Notes: generated by a model not told the origin, from the letters alone. A stretch of 64,000 nt of DNA from Perognathus longimembris pacificus (GCF_023159225.1 NC_063161.1:75492267-75556266), one strand, 5' to 3'; shown: positions 1 through 11,468, numbered from the stretch's first letter. Numbers and translations: made by a program.

Positions 1-740
1 GATGCCATTTCCCCCTGTTTAATATGTAAGCTGCCTTGGACACAGAGCTAAAAGGACACTACATCCTACATTCTTCCTTGTAATCACAAAGGCTTAGCAA
101 CGCCTACAATGTCTTACCCTCAATTAGTACTCTAAAGTGTTATATGCAATTCAGAATAACTATATTTGTATTTGATTGTAAAATCAGAAAAAAAAGACCA
201 AAGTCTTGGATATTAGGAATAGGGCCAAGTATGGAAGGCAGAACTTCCTTGTAGAAAGAAATTCCAGGCCAGTCATTAAGGGAAATTTCTGATGAAGAGT
301 CAATTAGGCGATCAACACCAGGTTATTGGAATTCGGTAAATGGCCGTAAAACTCAGGAAGAGCCTGGAAACCTGGAATGTGGACCAGTAGGCTCCAGAAA
401 CCTGGGATATGGGGAAAAGGCTTGGAATGTGTTCTGGTCAGTTTCAGAAATCAAACAAAGGGAGAGTTTGGAATGTGAACTTTGCTTTCACAGAAATCAA
501 TTTCTTTAATTACTGTGGAAAACAAGTGAAAGGTGTAGAGTAACCCCCTTTCTTGAGTCCCTAGGAACAGCAAGCTTAGACAAGGTAGTGGGCCTGGGGA
601 AGGATAAACTTAAGCTGAATAACATGAGCCCAAAACAGCTTGACCTAGAGCTGCTTTACCTTTGTAAAATAAAGGAATGAGGAAAAACACTCACTTTGCA
701 CGTTTTAATTTAGAAGTTCCAGAAAGAGATTTAAGGTTAG

Positions 741-943
741 GGGCTGGGAATATGGCCTAGTGGTAAAGTGCTCACCTTGTGTACATGAAGCCCTGGGTTC
801 GATTCCTCAGCACCACATATATAGAAAATGGCGCTGTGGCTCAAGAGGTAGAGTGCTATTCTTGAACAAAAAGAAGCCAGGGGCAGTGCTCAGGCCCTGA
901 GTTCAAGCCCCAGGACTGGCAAAAAAAAAAAAAAAAAAAAAAA
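741..943 (+). mobile_element. IDL-Geo SINE
   Basis: Full-length two-part SINE with a long A tail, flanked by an 11-bp direct repeat AGATTTAAGGT (near 728 and 944). Confidence 0.9.
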
Positions 944-1197
944 AGATTTAAGGTAAATACGAAGTTAAAGAGATAAATACCAGTCACACCCAGAACCAAG
1001 CATTGTATCACTTTGATTGCTTTGTTTACCAGCGTTTACTAGAATTGTAACCATTGCTTTGTTGTACCAGAGTTTACTGGAATTGTAATCACTAACCACC
1101 CATTCTGTTTCTGTACATCCTGCTTGCTTGCTTTGCTTCACTCACCTGACCACCTGTGTGTGGTACATGTGATTTTTGCCTTTAAAAACTCAGTCCT

Positions 1198-1405
1198 GGG
1201 GCTGGGGATATGGCCTAGTGGCAAGAGTGCTTGTCTCATATACATGAGGCCCTAGGTTCAATTCCCCAGCACCACATATGCAGAAAATGGCCAGAAGTGG
1301 CGCTGTGGCTCAAGTGGTAGAGTGCTAGCCTTGAGCAAAAAGAAGCCAGGGACAGTGCTCAGGCCCTGAGTCCAAGCCCCAGGACTGGCCAAAAAAAAAA
1401 CAACA
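1198..1405 (+). mobile_element. IDL-Geo SINE
   Basis: Full-length. The near-perfect target duplication AAAAACTCA(G/C)TCCTG on both sides shows insertion into the outer LTR-like sequence. Confidence 0.9.
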
Positions 1406-1521
1406 AAAACTCACTCCTGCTGAAGCTTGGGACTGTATTTTGCTACTCAACTAGTAGAATGTGGTCCCACATGGTATTAAAGACTCCTTGCCCTATTTAT
1501 CTGAGTCGGTGGTGGTCGTAG

Positions 1522-2366
1522 TGTAATAACCTGTGGGGGGGGGGGCGGAGGTCGAGAAGTCCCACCCCATGTTGTCATTGCCATGCCCAACTTCGGAGCA
1601 TAAAAGGGGACCCCACCCCACGTTGAGGGGACCGGAACCACCACCCCCAGACTGCAAGCAGCCAGGGGATATAAAAGGGCAGTATTTCCAGAGGAAGGAG
1701 GAAGAGGCTCAGAGAAAGCAAGGTGCGCCAGGAGGTGCCTCCTGGAGTTTAGCAGTGCCTGGGTTCCCCTCAGGCCTGAGGGGAGCCCGGGCCTGCAGAC
1801 TGAGGAGGCCTGAGCCCCAGGCCTGTGGTGCAGAAAGGCCTGACCCGGGCCTGCTGACGGAGGAGGCCCTGCCCTGAGGAGCAGCGCAGGGAGGCCCAAG
1901 TCTAGGCCTGCAGAGAATGAAGGCCGGAGAGGCCTAGCTCTGGGCCGGAAGGGAGGAGAGGCCTGCAGAACTAGAGGCCCAAGGAGAGCAGACAGAGGGG
2001 AGCAGAGCAGAGAAGAGCCAGAGGCCTGTGGGAAAGTCCAAAGCCTGGTGCCTGTCGAAGCCAGAGCGGGCGCAGAGAATGGAGCAGAGCGGAGAGTCAT
2101 GTGGAAAGTGGAGTCCCTCAGAGAGGGGAGAGGCCTATGAAGAACAGAGGCCTGTGGAGAACAAGAGGCCTGCAGAGAGGCCTGTGGACAGAAGCCTGTG
2201 GAAAGGAAGAAAGGAAAGAAAGTTGCCCCCTGGAGGCTGCAACTGCTCCTAGCTCTGGGGTAGTCCCGGGCAAGGCAGTTGCAAACTGACTTAATAAAAC
2301 TCATTTGTCACTGTTAACAGTGCTTGGTGGATTTCCTCGGCCCCCCCCCCCCCCCAGAATACAACA
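1522..2366 (+). mobile_element. Solo-LTR-like element, TG...CA with 4-bp target duplication GTAG
   Basis: 845 bp starting TGTAATAACC and ending ATACAACA, flanked by GTAG at 1518-1521 and 2367-2370. TATAAAAGG is at 1670 and AATAAA at 2293. The middle is GC-rich with many AGGCCTG blocks. A run of 11 G near the left end mirrors 15 C near the right. A 4-bp duplication fits gammaretrovirus-like (ERV1) integration. No genes inside. Confidence 0.6.
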
Positions 2367-2454
2367 GTAGTTATAGGAATTAGAGATACATCATGATCTC
2401 CTTGTTGCTTTAATTGGATATAAAGGGTTTCTGTGACAAAGACTCCTGTGATTA

Positions 2455-2670
2455 AAGCCAGTCTGGGCAGAAAAATCCTTGAGACCCCACCCTCAATTAA
2501 CCAGCCAGGCTGGAAGCATGGCTAAACAACCAGCAAAATTCTGAATGTGATGCTGTGGCAGAATTCTGGAAGTGTGCTGTGGCTCCAAGTGTTATAGTAC
2601 TAGCCTTGAGCAGAGGTGCTCAGGGACAGTGCCCAGGCCTTGAGTTCAAACCCTGTGATTCACAACAGAG
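2455..2670 (+). mobile_element. Truncated B1-Geo SINE
   Basis: Starts within the linker (CCAGTCTGGGCAGAAAAATC) and continues into a diverged Geo tail; the 7SL head is missing. Confidence 0.65.
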
Positions 2671-2679
2671 ATGCCAACT

Positions 2680-4255
2680 GAAAAAGGCCATCCCAGCAAC
2701 AAGCACCTAGACTCCCAGGACAAAAGCTAAGCCTGGAGTAAGTATCACACCCTAAATAGAGTTGCCCTTTCAAAATTAACCACAGCTGGAAGATCAAAAG
2801 AGAAACAGTTAATAAGCTTGCCAATCTAAGGTCCATATCTGTCTACCTGCCAACTGGATGGGAACTTACATTCTTGCTTTTGTTACATGCTATTTGTATG
2901 TATAGTAGCCTCTGACAAGTTACTCCAAACCAGTCCATTACTCAGTTGCCAAAAACCCAAGACACTCCTTTCCTGTCTCCAGTCCAGTTATTTCTCCTTC
3001 CTTATAATGGGCCACAACTGGGATTTTGCTCCAAATGGAACTGTTCTAACTTGTTGCCAAGGGTGTGTTAACTGGTCCTGCCCTCTTGTCAGCCTTTGCC
3101 TGATCTCACCTTTTTCAAGTTTATCTTTAACAGAATCACTCCCCTCACTCAAGACATTACCTGGAAGCAGGTCAAGGCCATCCTATTACTGCAGACAACT
3201 GGAGGCTTCGCTTACATTGCCCTTCCCAGCCCAGCGCAGATCTGGATCCTGAAGACCCCAACCCCAGTGACTCCGCAATGCCCCATGTCAGAAGGAAGTA
3301 GCCAGGAAAGACCACGACATACCTCAACTTTTTATACTCTTCAAGGGTTTCAAATGATGGGAATATACTTTGTTCTCATAACTCCATGTTGCCCCCCAAC
3401 CCCGGCCCATTCTTTTTGTGTATTCAAAGACCCTATGTGAAGAACTTGATTTTCCCTTCTATGCCCATTCTTTCTATGTGTCTAAAGATGGAATATGAAG
3501 GATTGATCATATGCCTCTCCACAGGCAAGTTATTCCAATCTGAGCCTGGCCTAGGACACCACTCTTGGTCCCCAGTGGGCAATAAGTGGTTACAGATAGC
3601 AGTCATCAAAACTAATTGCTATGAAACAGCTACATCAAAGCTAATTGCTACAAAGCAATAAACATAAGTTGTCAAAACTACTTTAAAGCTAATTGCTACA
3701 AAACAACATTCCAGTGGAAGCAACATTCCAGTGAGTTCAGACTCTTCCATATCTTAGTTCCTACATTGGAAATTTATTCCTGTTGACCAAGTGGGATTTA
3801 CTGCTGTTGACCAAACCACATCCCAGATCTGGGTTTTGCTGCTGTCAGCCATAAACCTGTCTGGCTCAATAACTTACTTCTAAAAGCCTATCTCTGGAAT
3901 TTCCTCTCAATTGCTAGTCTGGGGTTTTCTCACTGAGGGGTTCTGCCTTTAATATTTTGTCCTATTTCTGATATACAATAGTTCTGTCCTGCCTCTGATT
4001 TTACAAGCCCACCCCTAAATCCAGTCCCTTGCACAACCTCCAAACCTGCGGGAAGGTCTGTGCCCCTCTCTGGCAATAACCATTCCTCACCTGTTGGGAA
4101 TTGAGTCTGGTCTATTTTCTGTTCTCTATTTTCCTACCACCTATCTCACCCAACAACCCCAGCATGGTGATGTGTACCTGTCAACTCAGTCATGCTGGAG
4201 GGATAAACAGGAGGGCTGCAGTCCAAGCTGGCTGGAAATATATGTGAGACTGCTC
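2680..4255. other. Gene-free stretch, possibly degraded retroviral interior and LTR
   Basis: Short overlapping open frames at 2887-3440 do not match a family I recognise. From about 3660, duplicated blocks (GCTAATTGCTA, AACATTCCAGTG) and a TTAATATTTTGTCC stretch suggest an old LTR, but this is weak. Confidence 0.3.
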
Positions 4256-4272
4256 CAAAAGTAACTGAAGCA

Positions 4273-4465
4273 TGGCCTGGGAATATAGCCTGGTGGTAAA
4301 GTGCTCGCCTCATGCACATGAAGCCCAGGGTTCAATTCCTCAGCACCACATATGTAGAAAAAGCTAGAAGTGGTGCTGTGGCTCAAGTGGTAGAGCAAAA
4401 AGAAGCCAGGGACAGTGCTCAGGCCCTGAGTCCAAGGCCCAGGACTGGCAAAAAAAAAAATAATA
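4273..4465 (+). mobile_element. IDL-Geo SINE with small internal deletion
   Basis: Lacks the block TGCTAGCCTTGAG in the Geo half. Flanked by direct repeats AAAGTAACTGAAGCA (4258 and 4466). Confidence 0.85.
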
Positions 4466-4559
4466 AAGTAACTGAAGCAAAGTAGCCTGGAGGGAAACTG
4501 GTAGAGCACCCTGCCTAGCAAATGTGAAGTCCTGAGTCCAACTGCAATACCTCCTAAAA

Positions 4560-4747
4560 GTGGAGGAGGGGGAAGAAGGGGAAGAGGAGGGGAGGACCAT
4601 GAGGAGCGAAGGGAGGAAGGAAAGGAGGAAGAGGAGGAGGAAGTAGAGGTGAAGGAGGAGGGGGAGGAGGGAAAGAAGGAGGAAGAGGAGGAAGGGGAAG
4701 AGGAGGAAGATGGGAGAAGTGGGTGGAGGGAGGAGAAGAGGAGGAGG
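4560..4747 (+). repeat. Polypurine (GGA)-rich tract
   Basis: About 190 bp of nearly pure A/G with GGAGGAAGAGG motifs, low complexity. The Pro/Ser- and Glu-rich open frames on either strand are artefacts. Confidence 0.85.
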
Positions 4748-5769
4748 CTGTCATTATCGTCATCCAGTGCGCTGTACCCTGTAGCTACAAGTCATCTTCA
4801 CTTGGTTTTACTCTATGCTCCTGTGCTGTGCTTGGGAATGGGCTGGGCAATTGAAGTGAGGAGGCTGAGTCTAAGTAACTTCTCACAGCCATCCTGGTGC
4901 CTTGCTGGATGGAGGCTTTTCACCCAGTGCTGAAAAGCCTAGAGGTGAGAGAGGACATTCATTGAATACAGATACCTCACTCAAGGTGAGCTAGAAGAGC
5001 TCCCTCCCCTTCAGAGAACTGCAGATGTCAGAGCCTTAGGAAAGCTTTAACTTAGAAGGTTGGTCTTCAGTTTCCCCTAACTGGCTTGATTCACTCACCT
5101 CTGAGTAGCCTGAGATTTCCCTGAATGGAAAATCTGAGGCACATCCCCCATGTAGAGGGTTTAAGCTGGTACCTGAACTGTTGCCCTGATAATGCTTTTG
5201 TTGACCTTAGGAGCTCCACCCAAGCATGTGGTTTTGTCTTCAAAAGCTTTGCGCAGCTCTGTTCTGGGCTGCCGATCTTTGTGCCAGTCTGCCTGCAGAT
5301 GCCAGCTTTCCAATAGACTCCCAATTTGACCTCTCAAAATGTGGCTTCTCTGTTTTATCATGACTGGATTTGCAACTGAGGTTTACCTTACAACACCATT
5401 ACCAGAATGGTGTGGTTTGCCTAAATCAGAACTCTGCTTCTGGGCCCTGACTGTCCTGGGAGGAAGAAGGATGGATCTGGCCGGCCGTTCCCTTTGATTC
5501 CTTGACTGTGCAGTCTGGCTGCCAGCTTATCTGGAAGCAAGCCCAGTCTTTAAAGGGTGACTGTCTTAGCATATTCACCCCTATTTTGGGTTGACAGCCT
5601 TCATCTGGGATCATCCACAATGCAGGCCTGGCTATAATTGCCCATTCCCACCCAAACTGCATGTACCCCCAGCCCCAACTGCATTCGGAAACATGCTGTT
5701 GCCATAGTCAGGATGCCCATTCCCAGTCCCATGCTATTTCTAGTATCCAGCTGCAAGATGCCCTGTCCC

Positions 5770-5915
5770 TGGCTACGTGCCTGATATGGAATGTTTTCCC
5801 TGGCCATGTGCCAGCTATAGAATATATTGTCTGGCCACATGCCAGCTATAGAATGTATTGTCCCAGCTACGTGCCAACTATAGGGTGTTTGGCCCTAGCT
5901 GTCTGTTATCTCCAG
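5770..5915. repeat. 31-32 bp minisatellite inside the left LTR-like copy
   Basis: Four to five imperfect units containing GCCAGCTATAGAATATATTG followed by TCTGGCCACAT. The right copy has fewer and more diverged units. Confidence 0.7.
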
Positions 5916-6092
5916 TGTCCAGCTGTGACTACAAAATATTTCCTGCTCCCAGCCCCTTCTCCTGCCTTTAGCCTCCTTGATATTATATGCAAGCACCAGC
6001 CCAGAAACCACGAAGACACATAGTCACATAGAAGAAAGCAAGCATTTTAATGTCAGCAAAAGCTGATAGGCTAGCTCTCCCAGAGTACAGAG

Positions 6093-6547
6093 TGTCGGGA
6101 GCCAAGCTAGCTGCTAAGCTCATCCTGACCTCTGGCTGTGCCGATGTCGCCAAGATGTCGGGAGCCAAACCTGCGGCTAGGTTCTTTATCACCTCTGGCT
6201 GTGCTGTTACTGCCAGGATATGCTAAAGGCAAAGATATTTGTCCACAGCCTCTGTCCGGAATTGCTTTGTCACCTTGTGTTTACTGTAATCAAAAGTTAC
6301 AAACTTCTAAGCCTCTTTGTGTTCTGGAATTTTAACAACCCTATGCTATTCCCTGGTTCCAAAACTGCATATAAACTGGGAGTTGAAAATAAACTGTTGC
6401 TGCAGTCTTGAGTTTCAATCTCGAGATGCAGACCTCCCATACCCCATCTTTGCCTCTTGTCTTTTTTCTCTTGTCTTGTATTTTTCCTTTTCCTTAATCC
6501 TCGCCGCCCTCAGTCAGGATTCCCATTCACTGCCGGCTGGCTCGGCA
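6093..6547 (+). mobile_element. IAP-like (ERVK) solo LTR
   Basis: 455 bp, starting TGTCGGGAGCC and ending CTCGGCA. Near-identical 8-bp flanks GTACAGAG / GGACAGAG share the exact 6 bp ACAGAG, as ERVK integration makes. TATAAA is at 6370 and AATAAA at 6388, followed by a T/C-rich stretch. The first 63 bp are tandemly duplicated (units start at 6094 and 6157). No coding sequence. Confidence 0.65.
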
Positions 6548-7462
6548 GGACAGAGTAGCAACCTGCTCTCAGGCAGGGATTAGTTATAAAGTATCAAGGA
6601 GGCTGAGGGCAGAAGGGACTGGGAGCAGAAAATCTTCTGTAGTCACAGCTGGACACTGGAGATATCAGACAGCCAGGGCAGAACATTCTATAGCTAATTT
6701 GTAGCTGGGGAAAACATCCTATATCTGGCACATAGCCAGGACAATACCTTTTATCTGGACACTAGAAATAGCCATGGGACCAGGGTGAGCATCCTGATTT
6801 TGGCAGCAACATGTTGCTCTGACACAGTTGGGGCTGGATATATGCAGTTTGGGTGGGAATGGGCAACTGTGGCCAGGTCTGGCTTGTGCATGACCCAAGA
6901 CGAAAGCTGTCATCCTAAAATAGGGGTGAATATGCCATCAGTAAATAACTACCTCCCATGCCTAAGAGCAAGCTGCTACTCTCTAGCCCATGAGAGCTAG
7001 CCTGTCAGCTTCGGCTGACAATAAATGCTTCTTTCCTTCTACATGACTGTGTGTCTGTATGGTTTTCTGGGGTAGTGCTTCCAGCTTACATGCTGGTGCT
7101 GACATCGAGCCTTCCAAATCTGAGGCACAGAGGGCATGGGTCAGTCAGCAATGCTGAGGGGCTGTAGGCAGGAACCTGGACACGTGACCTGGTGTGACCT
7201 GGTAGGCATTAACACATCTGTTACTGCAAAACCCCTTTGATCGATGGGAGATGAAACAATGCCAACTTGTTTTTTCAGTACAGCAGGCTCATCAAACTCT
7301 TGGTCGTGCTGGCTAAAGCACTGAGGGCAAACACACTTCAACTGGGTCTTTCTTAGTACAGGACCTGTGAATGTCAATGCCCTGTGGGCCACCGATGACA
7401 GAGTCTAGGAGCTACATGGGGAGCTACTGTTGTCTTGTTTATGACTGAAAAGAACACATTTG

Positions 7463-7685
7463 CTGGGCAGGGAGTATGGCTTAGTGGTAGAGTGCTTGCC
7501 TAGCATACAAGAAGCCCTAGGTTTGATTCCTCAGCACCACATAGACAGAAAGTGGCCAGAAGTAACACTGTGGCTCAAGTGGTAGAGTGCTAGCCTTGAG
7601 CACAAGGATGCCAGGGACAGTGCTCAGGCCCTGAGTTCAAGCCCCAGGACTGGCAAAAACAACAACAACAACAAAAAAAAACCCC
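7463..7685 (+). mobile_element. IDL-Geo SINE at the outer edge of the left arm
   Basis: Full element. Its Geo half is identical to the copy at 17600-17797, but its ID half differs at many positions. Confidence 0.88.
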
Positions 7686-7889
7686 ACATTCACTGTGCTA
7701 GTAGCCACCTATAAGGTGTTGGTGAATGGGATGATCGGCCTCAGTGAAGATTCAGCTTCTAAGTAGAGCGTTGTGACACAAGCCTGTAATCCCAACACTT
7801 GGGAGGCCGAGAAAGAAGGATTGTGAGTTGGAGTCTCCATTTCAAAGAAATCGAAAGCTTCTGTGCTTCTCCTCCCAGTTGGTAAAGTT

Positions 7890-9285
7890 GATGTTAGTTA
7901 ATGGCATGAGTATGAGATGTTCTCAAGGGATGATGCATTGAATTCTTGCTCCCTCCATGCTGGTTGCTCTGTTAGGAGGTTCCAGAATCTTCAGAAGGTG
8001 GGGGGAGGTGGGTCACTGGGGTGGGCCCTTGGGGGGTATCTTTACCCTGCTGGCTTTCTGTCTGTCTGACTGACTTCCTGCTTACTGTGAGGTGAGGAAG
8101 TTCCCCCTCCACAGAGTCCTGCTGCCATGGTGTGCTCCCCACGTGAACAGGCCAGGCACGCGTGGGATGAACGCTCTGCTATTGTGAGCCCGGTGAGCCC
8201 TTGCTCCATCAGGCACAGTGAGGACAGCAGTAACGAATCCAGCACACACCTTTATGGTCCAGTCAGTGATCCGGGGGTGGGGATGCGGTTGGGACCACCA
8301 CCCTTGCCCACTGTGTCTCTGAGTGGGTCACCATCCCCACCCCATGGCAGTTAGTTGCCATGCTGTGTAAGCATGAAGCAACTTCCCAGGGGACATACAT
8401 AGTAAGGTAGATTCCACAAAGTCTGTCCCAAAGCACAGGAGAGCGGCCATCTTGCGTAAGCCCTTTCCTCCCCAGCTCTGATCATGAGACCTGGCCTGTG
8501 GCCTCAGTCCTCAGCCACAGGAGGTCCTCTCTTCCTGTCCTATTTGTCAGGCCCTTCAGCTCTGCCAGGACCTGCTTTTCTTTGTTCATACCATGCTAGC
8601 TTTGCCCCAGACACTGCTTTGGCAATAAGTTGGAGAAGAGGGTTTTGGCCTGGCAGAGGGCACTCAGGCATTGCTCTTTTCTTTCTTTTTTTCTTTTTCT
8701 TTTTTCTTTTTTTGGCCAGTCCTGGGGCTTGGACTCAGGGCCTGAGCACTGTCCCTGGCTTCTTTTTGCTCAAGGCTAGCACTCTGCCACTTGAGCCACA
8801 GCGCCACTTCTGGCCATTTTCTGTATATGTGGTGCTGGGGAATTGAACCCAGGGCCTCATGTATGTGAGGCAAGCACTCTTGCCCTAGGCCATATCCCCA
8901 GCCAGGCCTTGCTCTTTTCTGCCATGCTTTGGTGGGTAGTGCTTTGGTGACTGGCCCAAGACTCTCCCATGGGGGACCTAAGGGTTCAGGCACAAATGCA
9001 CAAATGTACACACCCCAAGTGGCAGGCTTGAGAGCCAAAATCCTAGAGTCCTCCTTCCCCCATCACTACTGGGAGAGAGGGTGGAACCTTGAGAGGGAGG
9101 TCTTCAGGTCACCGGGGCTTTGTCCTCAGGGGGACACTGATGCCCAGGCCACCTCCCAGGTCAACAGATCACAGACTGGAGCCTCCAAAACTGAGCCAGA
9201 ACAAACCCTTCCTCTTTGTAAGTTCGTTATCCAAGTGCTTTTTATGGTAGTGAAAAACAGGACCACACAGGGCCTTACCCCTTCC
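7890..9285 (+). mobile_element. MaLR-like LTR pieces in the left arm
   Basis: Blocks resemble MaLR (ORR1/MLT-type) LTRs: CCATGCTGGTTGCTCTGT, CTGACTTCCTGCTTACTG and GAGGTGAGGAAGTT near 7950-8130, and GAGCCTCCAAAACTGAGCC, ACAAACCCTTCCTCTTTGTA near 9178-9230. About 0.9 kb of other DNA separates them. From memory of the consensus only. Confidence 0.35.
8680..8906 (-). mobile_element. IDL-Geo SINE shared by both arms (left copy)
   Basis: Counterpart of 16106-16312, so present before the duplication. The tail here is a longer, T/C-interrupted tract. Confidence 0.9.
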
Positions 9286-9427
9286 CTTGTGGACCCTGAC
9301 ACTTTATGGTTAAATATTGGGTTCTCAGATTTCAACACAGTCTTCCTTTCAGCTGCAGGAAGATGAAGATCTCTCCTTCTCTCACTCTTTCTCCCTCTCT
9401 CCCTCTCTCCCTCTCTCCCCCTCTCTC

Positions 9428-9587
9428 TCGTCCTGGGGCTTGAACTCAGAGCCTGAACATAGCACTATACCACTTGAGCCACAGTGCCACTTCTGGCTTT
9501 TTCTATATACGTGGTGGGGAGGAATTGAACCCAGGGCTTCACGTATGCTAGGCAAACATTCTACCACTAGGCCACATTCCCAGCCCC
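9428..9587 (-). mobile_element. IDL-Geo SINE, shortened (left copy)
   Basis: Lacks part of the Geo half. It is preceded by a CTCTCC-rich microsatellite (9388-9427) grown from its tail. The counterpart is 15423-15581. Confidence 0.88.
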
Positions 9588-10134
9588 GAAGATCTCTTTA
9601 AATAAAGCCAAGGGAGTCTGCTAGCTCTCATCTCCTTGCCTTGTTGTGTTAGCTCATTCTCTTTCTTTCAGGAATCCTGGGAACCTAGCAAAAACTGTGT
9701 GTTTTGTAATTCTTGTGATTAGCCTAGCTCACACTTCAATCCTGCTCACATTCCCACATTGCTCCTGCTGCCACTCCATCATCTCAGCTCACAACAGGTA
9801 CAAGGCATAGTGACTCTCCTGCATCCCAGAAGTTGTCTCTCAGAGGGCTGGAGCAGCACTGGGGTCTTGGTGGCTGCAGGTTCCATCCTGAGGGTCAACT
9901 TGCAGTTGAGTGTCTCAGAAGTAGCCTAGCTGAATACGGCTATAGTCCTAGCACTCAGGAGGCTGAGGCAGCAGGGTCGCAAGTTTGAGACCACCATGTG
10001 CCCCTCCCTTAGTCCTTCCACCTGAGTCACAGGGTCACAGACCCCTCTCCTAGGAATCCTGTGGTGAGGTGCAGGGTCGACAGTTGGGAAGCTCCAGTCT
10101 CACAAAATAGCTTTTCAGGAGCATAAGGAGGACA

Positions 10135-10395
10135 TTATCAGGTTCCAGTGCCTCATGCCTGGAATCGTTGCTATTCAGGAGGCTCAGTTCTGAAGATTGT
10201 GGTTCAAAGACAACCTAGACAAGAAAGTTCGTCTGGTATACATGAAGCCCTGGGTTCGATTCCCCAGTACCACATAAACAGAAAAGGCTGAAAGTGGTGC
10301 TGTGGCTCAAGTGGTGGAGTACTAGCCTTGAGCGAATGAAGCACAGGGACAGTGCTTAGGCCCTGAGTTCAAGCCCCAGGTCCAAAACTAGCAAA
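10135..10395 (+). mobile_element. Chimeric SINE at the inner edge of the left arm
   Basis: A B1-like head and linker (10140-10229) run directly into an IDL-Geo that has lost its first third (GTCTGGTATACATGAAGCCC onward). The junction coincides with the end of inverted homology. Confidence 0.75.
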
Positions 10396-10664
10396 AGAAA
10401 AAATCATGGTGACCTGTAAGGTCCCAACTCAGACCAGCCTGACCTGCTCCACTCAGTCCGGAAAGAGGATATTTTACTCTGTTCCACAGAAACTTTTCCT
10501 GAAGTTCTCCTGAAGCACAACCCCACCTGAATCCTATTTTGACTGGAAATGACTGTAAAAGTGAACTAACAACCTTGGTAAAAAACATTGAAAAACTGAC
10601 ACACACACCCCCAGCAGCTTCCTGGCACAATTAGTTGAACAACAACTACAAAAAGTCAGTAGTG

Positions 10665-10883
10665 AGTTGGGTGCTGATGACTCACACCTGTCATCCTAGC
10701 TACTCAGGAGGCTGAGATCTAAGGATTGCAGTTCAAAGCCAGCCTAGGAAAGAAAATCAGACTCATATCTCCAGTTAACCACCAAAAGCCCAGAAGAGGG
10801 TATGGCTCAAGTGATAGAGTACCAGCCCTGAGGAAAAAAGCTAAGGGTCAGCACCCAGACCCTGAGTTCAAGCCCCAGGACCA
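10665..10883 (+). mobile_element. B1-Geo SINE
   Basis: 7SL-type head with CACACCTGTCATCCTAGCTA, linker, and Geo tail lacking a few bases. It is followed by a CA then GA microsatellite. Confidence 0.85.
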
Positions 10884-10973
<90 letters not shown>

Positions 10974-10985
10974 GAGAGAGAGAGA
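10884..10985. repeat. Compound microsatellite (CA)n(GA)n
   Basis: About 47 bp of CA followed by about 55 bp of GA, seeded at the SINE tail. Confidence 0.97.
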
Positions 10986-11207
10986 AGTGCATTTCTTCTA
11001 CCTCTTCCATGCTAACACCACTCATGGTTAATACTATCTATGCTTTCTAGTCCTGTTCCCTGTTCCCCACTCGGGAAGTAGAGAAACCTTGCTTCCTTGC
11101 TTGCCATTCTGACTCTTGGCGAATTAGTCCCTTCACTGTGGATCAGGTGAAGCCCCACCTCACATAACCTACATGCCAGAGGTCTCACTAGAGCAAAACT
11201 GTGGGAA

Positions 11208-11468
11208 ACTGGGTGCGTGGTGGCTCACGCCTGTAATCCTAGCTTACTCAGGAGGCTGAGATAGAGGATTTCAGTTCAAATCCAGCCTGGGCAGGAAAAT
11301 CCATGAGACTCTTAATCTCCAGTTAACAACCAGAAAAACAGAAGTGGGGCTGTGGCTCAAGTGGTAGAGTGCTAGTCTTGAGCTGAAGAGCTCAGGGACA
11401 GCTCCCAGGCCTGGAGTTCAAGCCCCAGCACCAACAACAAAACAAAACAAAACAAACAAACAAACAAG
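11208..11468 (+). mobile_element. B1-Geo SINE
   Basis: Nearly complete example: GTGGTGGCTCACGCCTGTAA head, linker CCAGTTAACAACCAG, Geo tail, and a CAAAA-rich end. Confidence 0.88.

Larger units (their letters stand above)
1..1517 (+). mobile_element. Old LTR-like sequence (outer element), interrupted by two SINEs
   Basis: The + strand reads like the 3' part of an LTR: TTTAAAAACTCA as a possible TATA region, a T/G-rich stretch, ATTAAAGACTCCTTGCC as a poly(A)-signal-like block, and GTCGGTGGTGGTCGTAG near the end. It probably resumes after the inserted element at 2371. No coding region was recognised. The class is unproven. Confidence 0.35.
5545..7105. repeat. Inverted pair of LTR-like elements
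   Basis: The + copy (about 6585-7105) runs from ATCAAGGAGGCTGAGGGCAG to AATAAATGCTTC and GTGTGTCTGTATGGTTTTCT. Matching sequence lies on - at 5565-6585 with diverged but collinear blocks (tail at 6000-6085 and 6556-6580, head at 5565-5990). The left copy has tail followed directly by head, a tandem-like order. An IAP-like LTR interrupts it. Confidence 0.6.
7463..10229 (+). repeat. Left arm of a large inverted duplication
   Basis: Near-identical to the reverse complement of 14781-17797. For example, a 145-codon open frame in each arm (8929-9366 and 15643-16080) translates identically. It starts at an IDL-Geo and ends inside a B1-Geo. It contains no recognised gene. Confidence 0.93.

Noticed and set aside
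1477..2304. 275-codon open frame on the minus strand
   Set aside because: It lies inside the GC-rich LTR-like element, and its repeated Gln-Ala-Ser blocks follow the AGGCCTG repeats.
2887..3440. Possible retroviral coding remnant
   Set aside because: Two overlapping short frames without any motif I can assign; kept only as an unclassified stretch.
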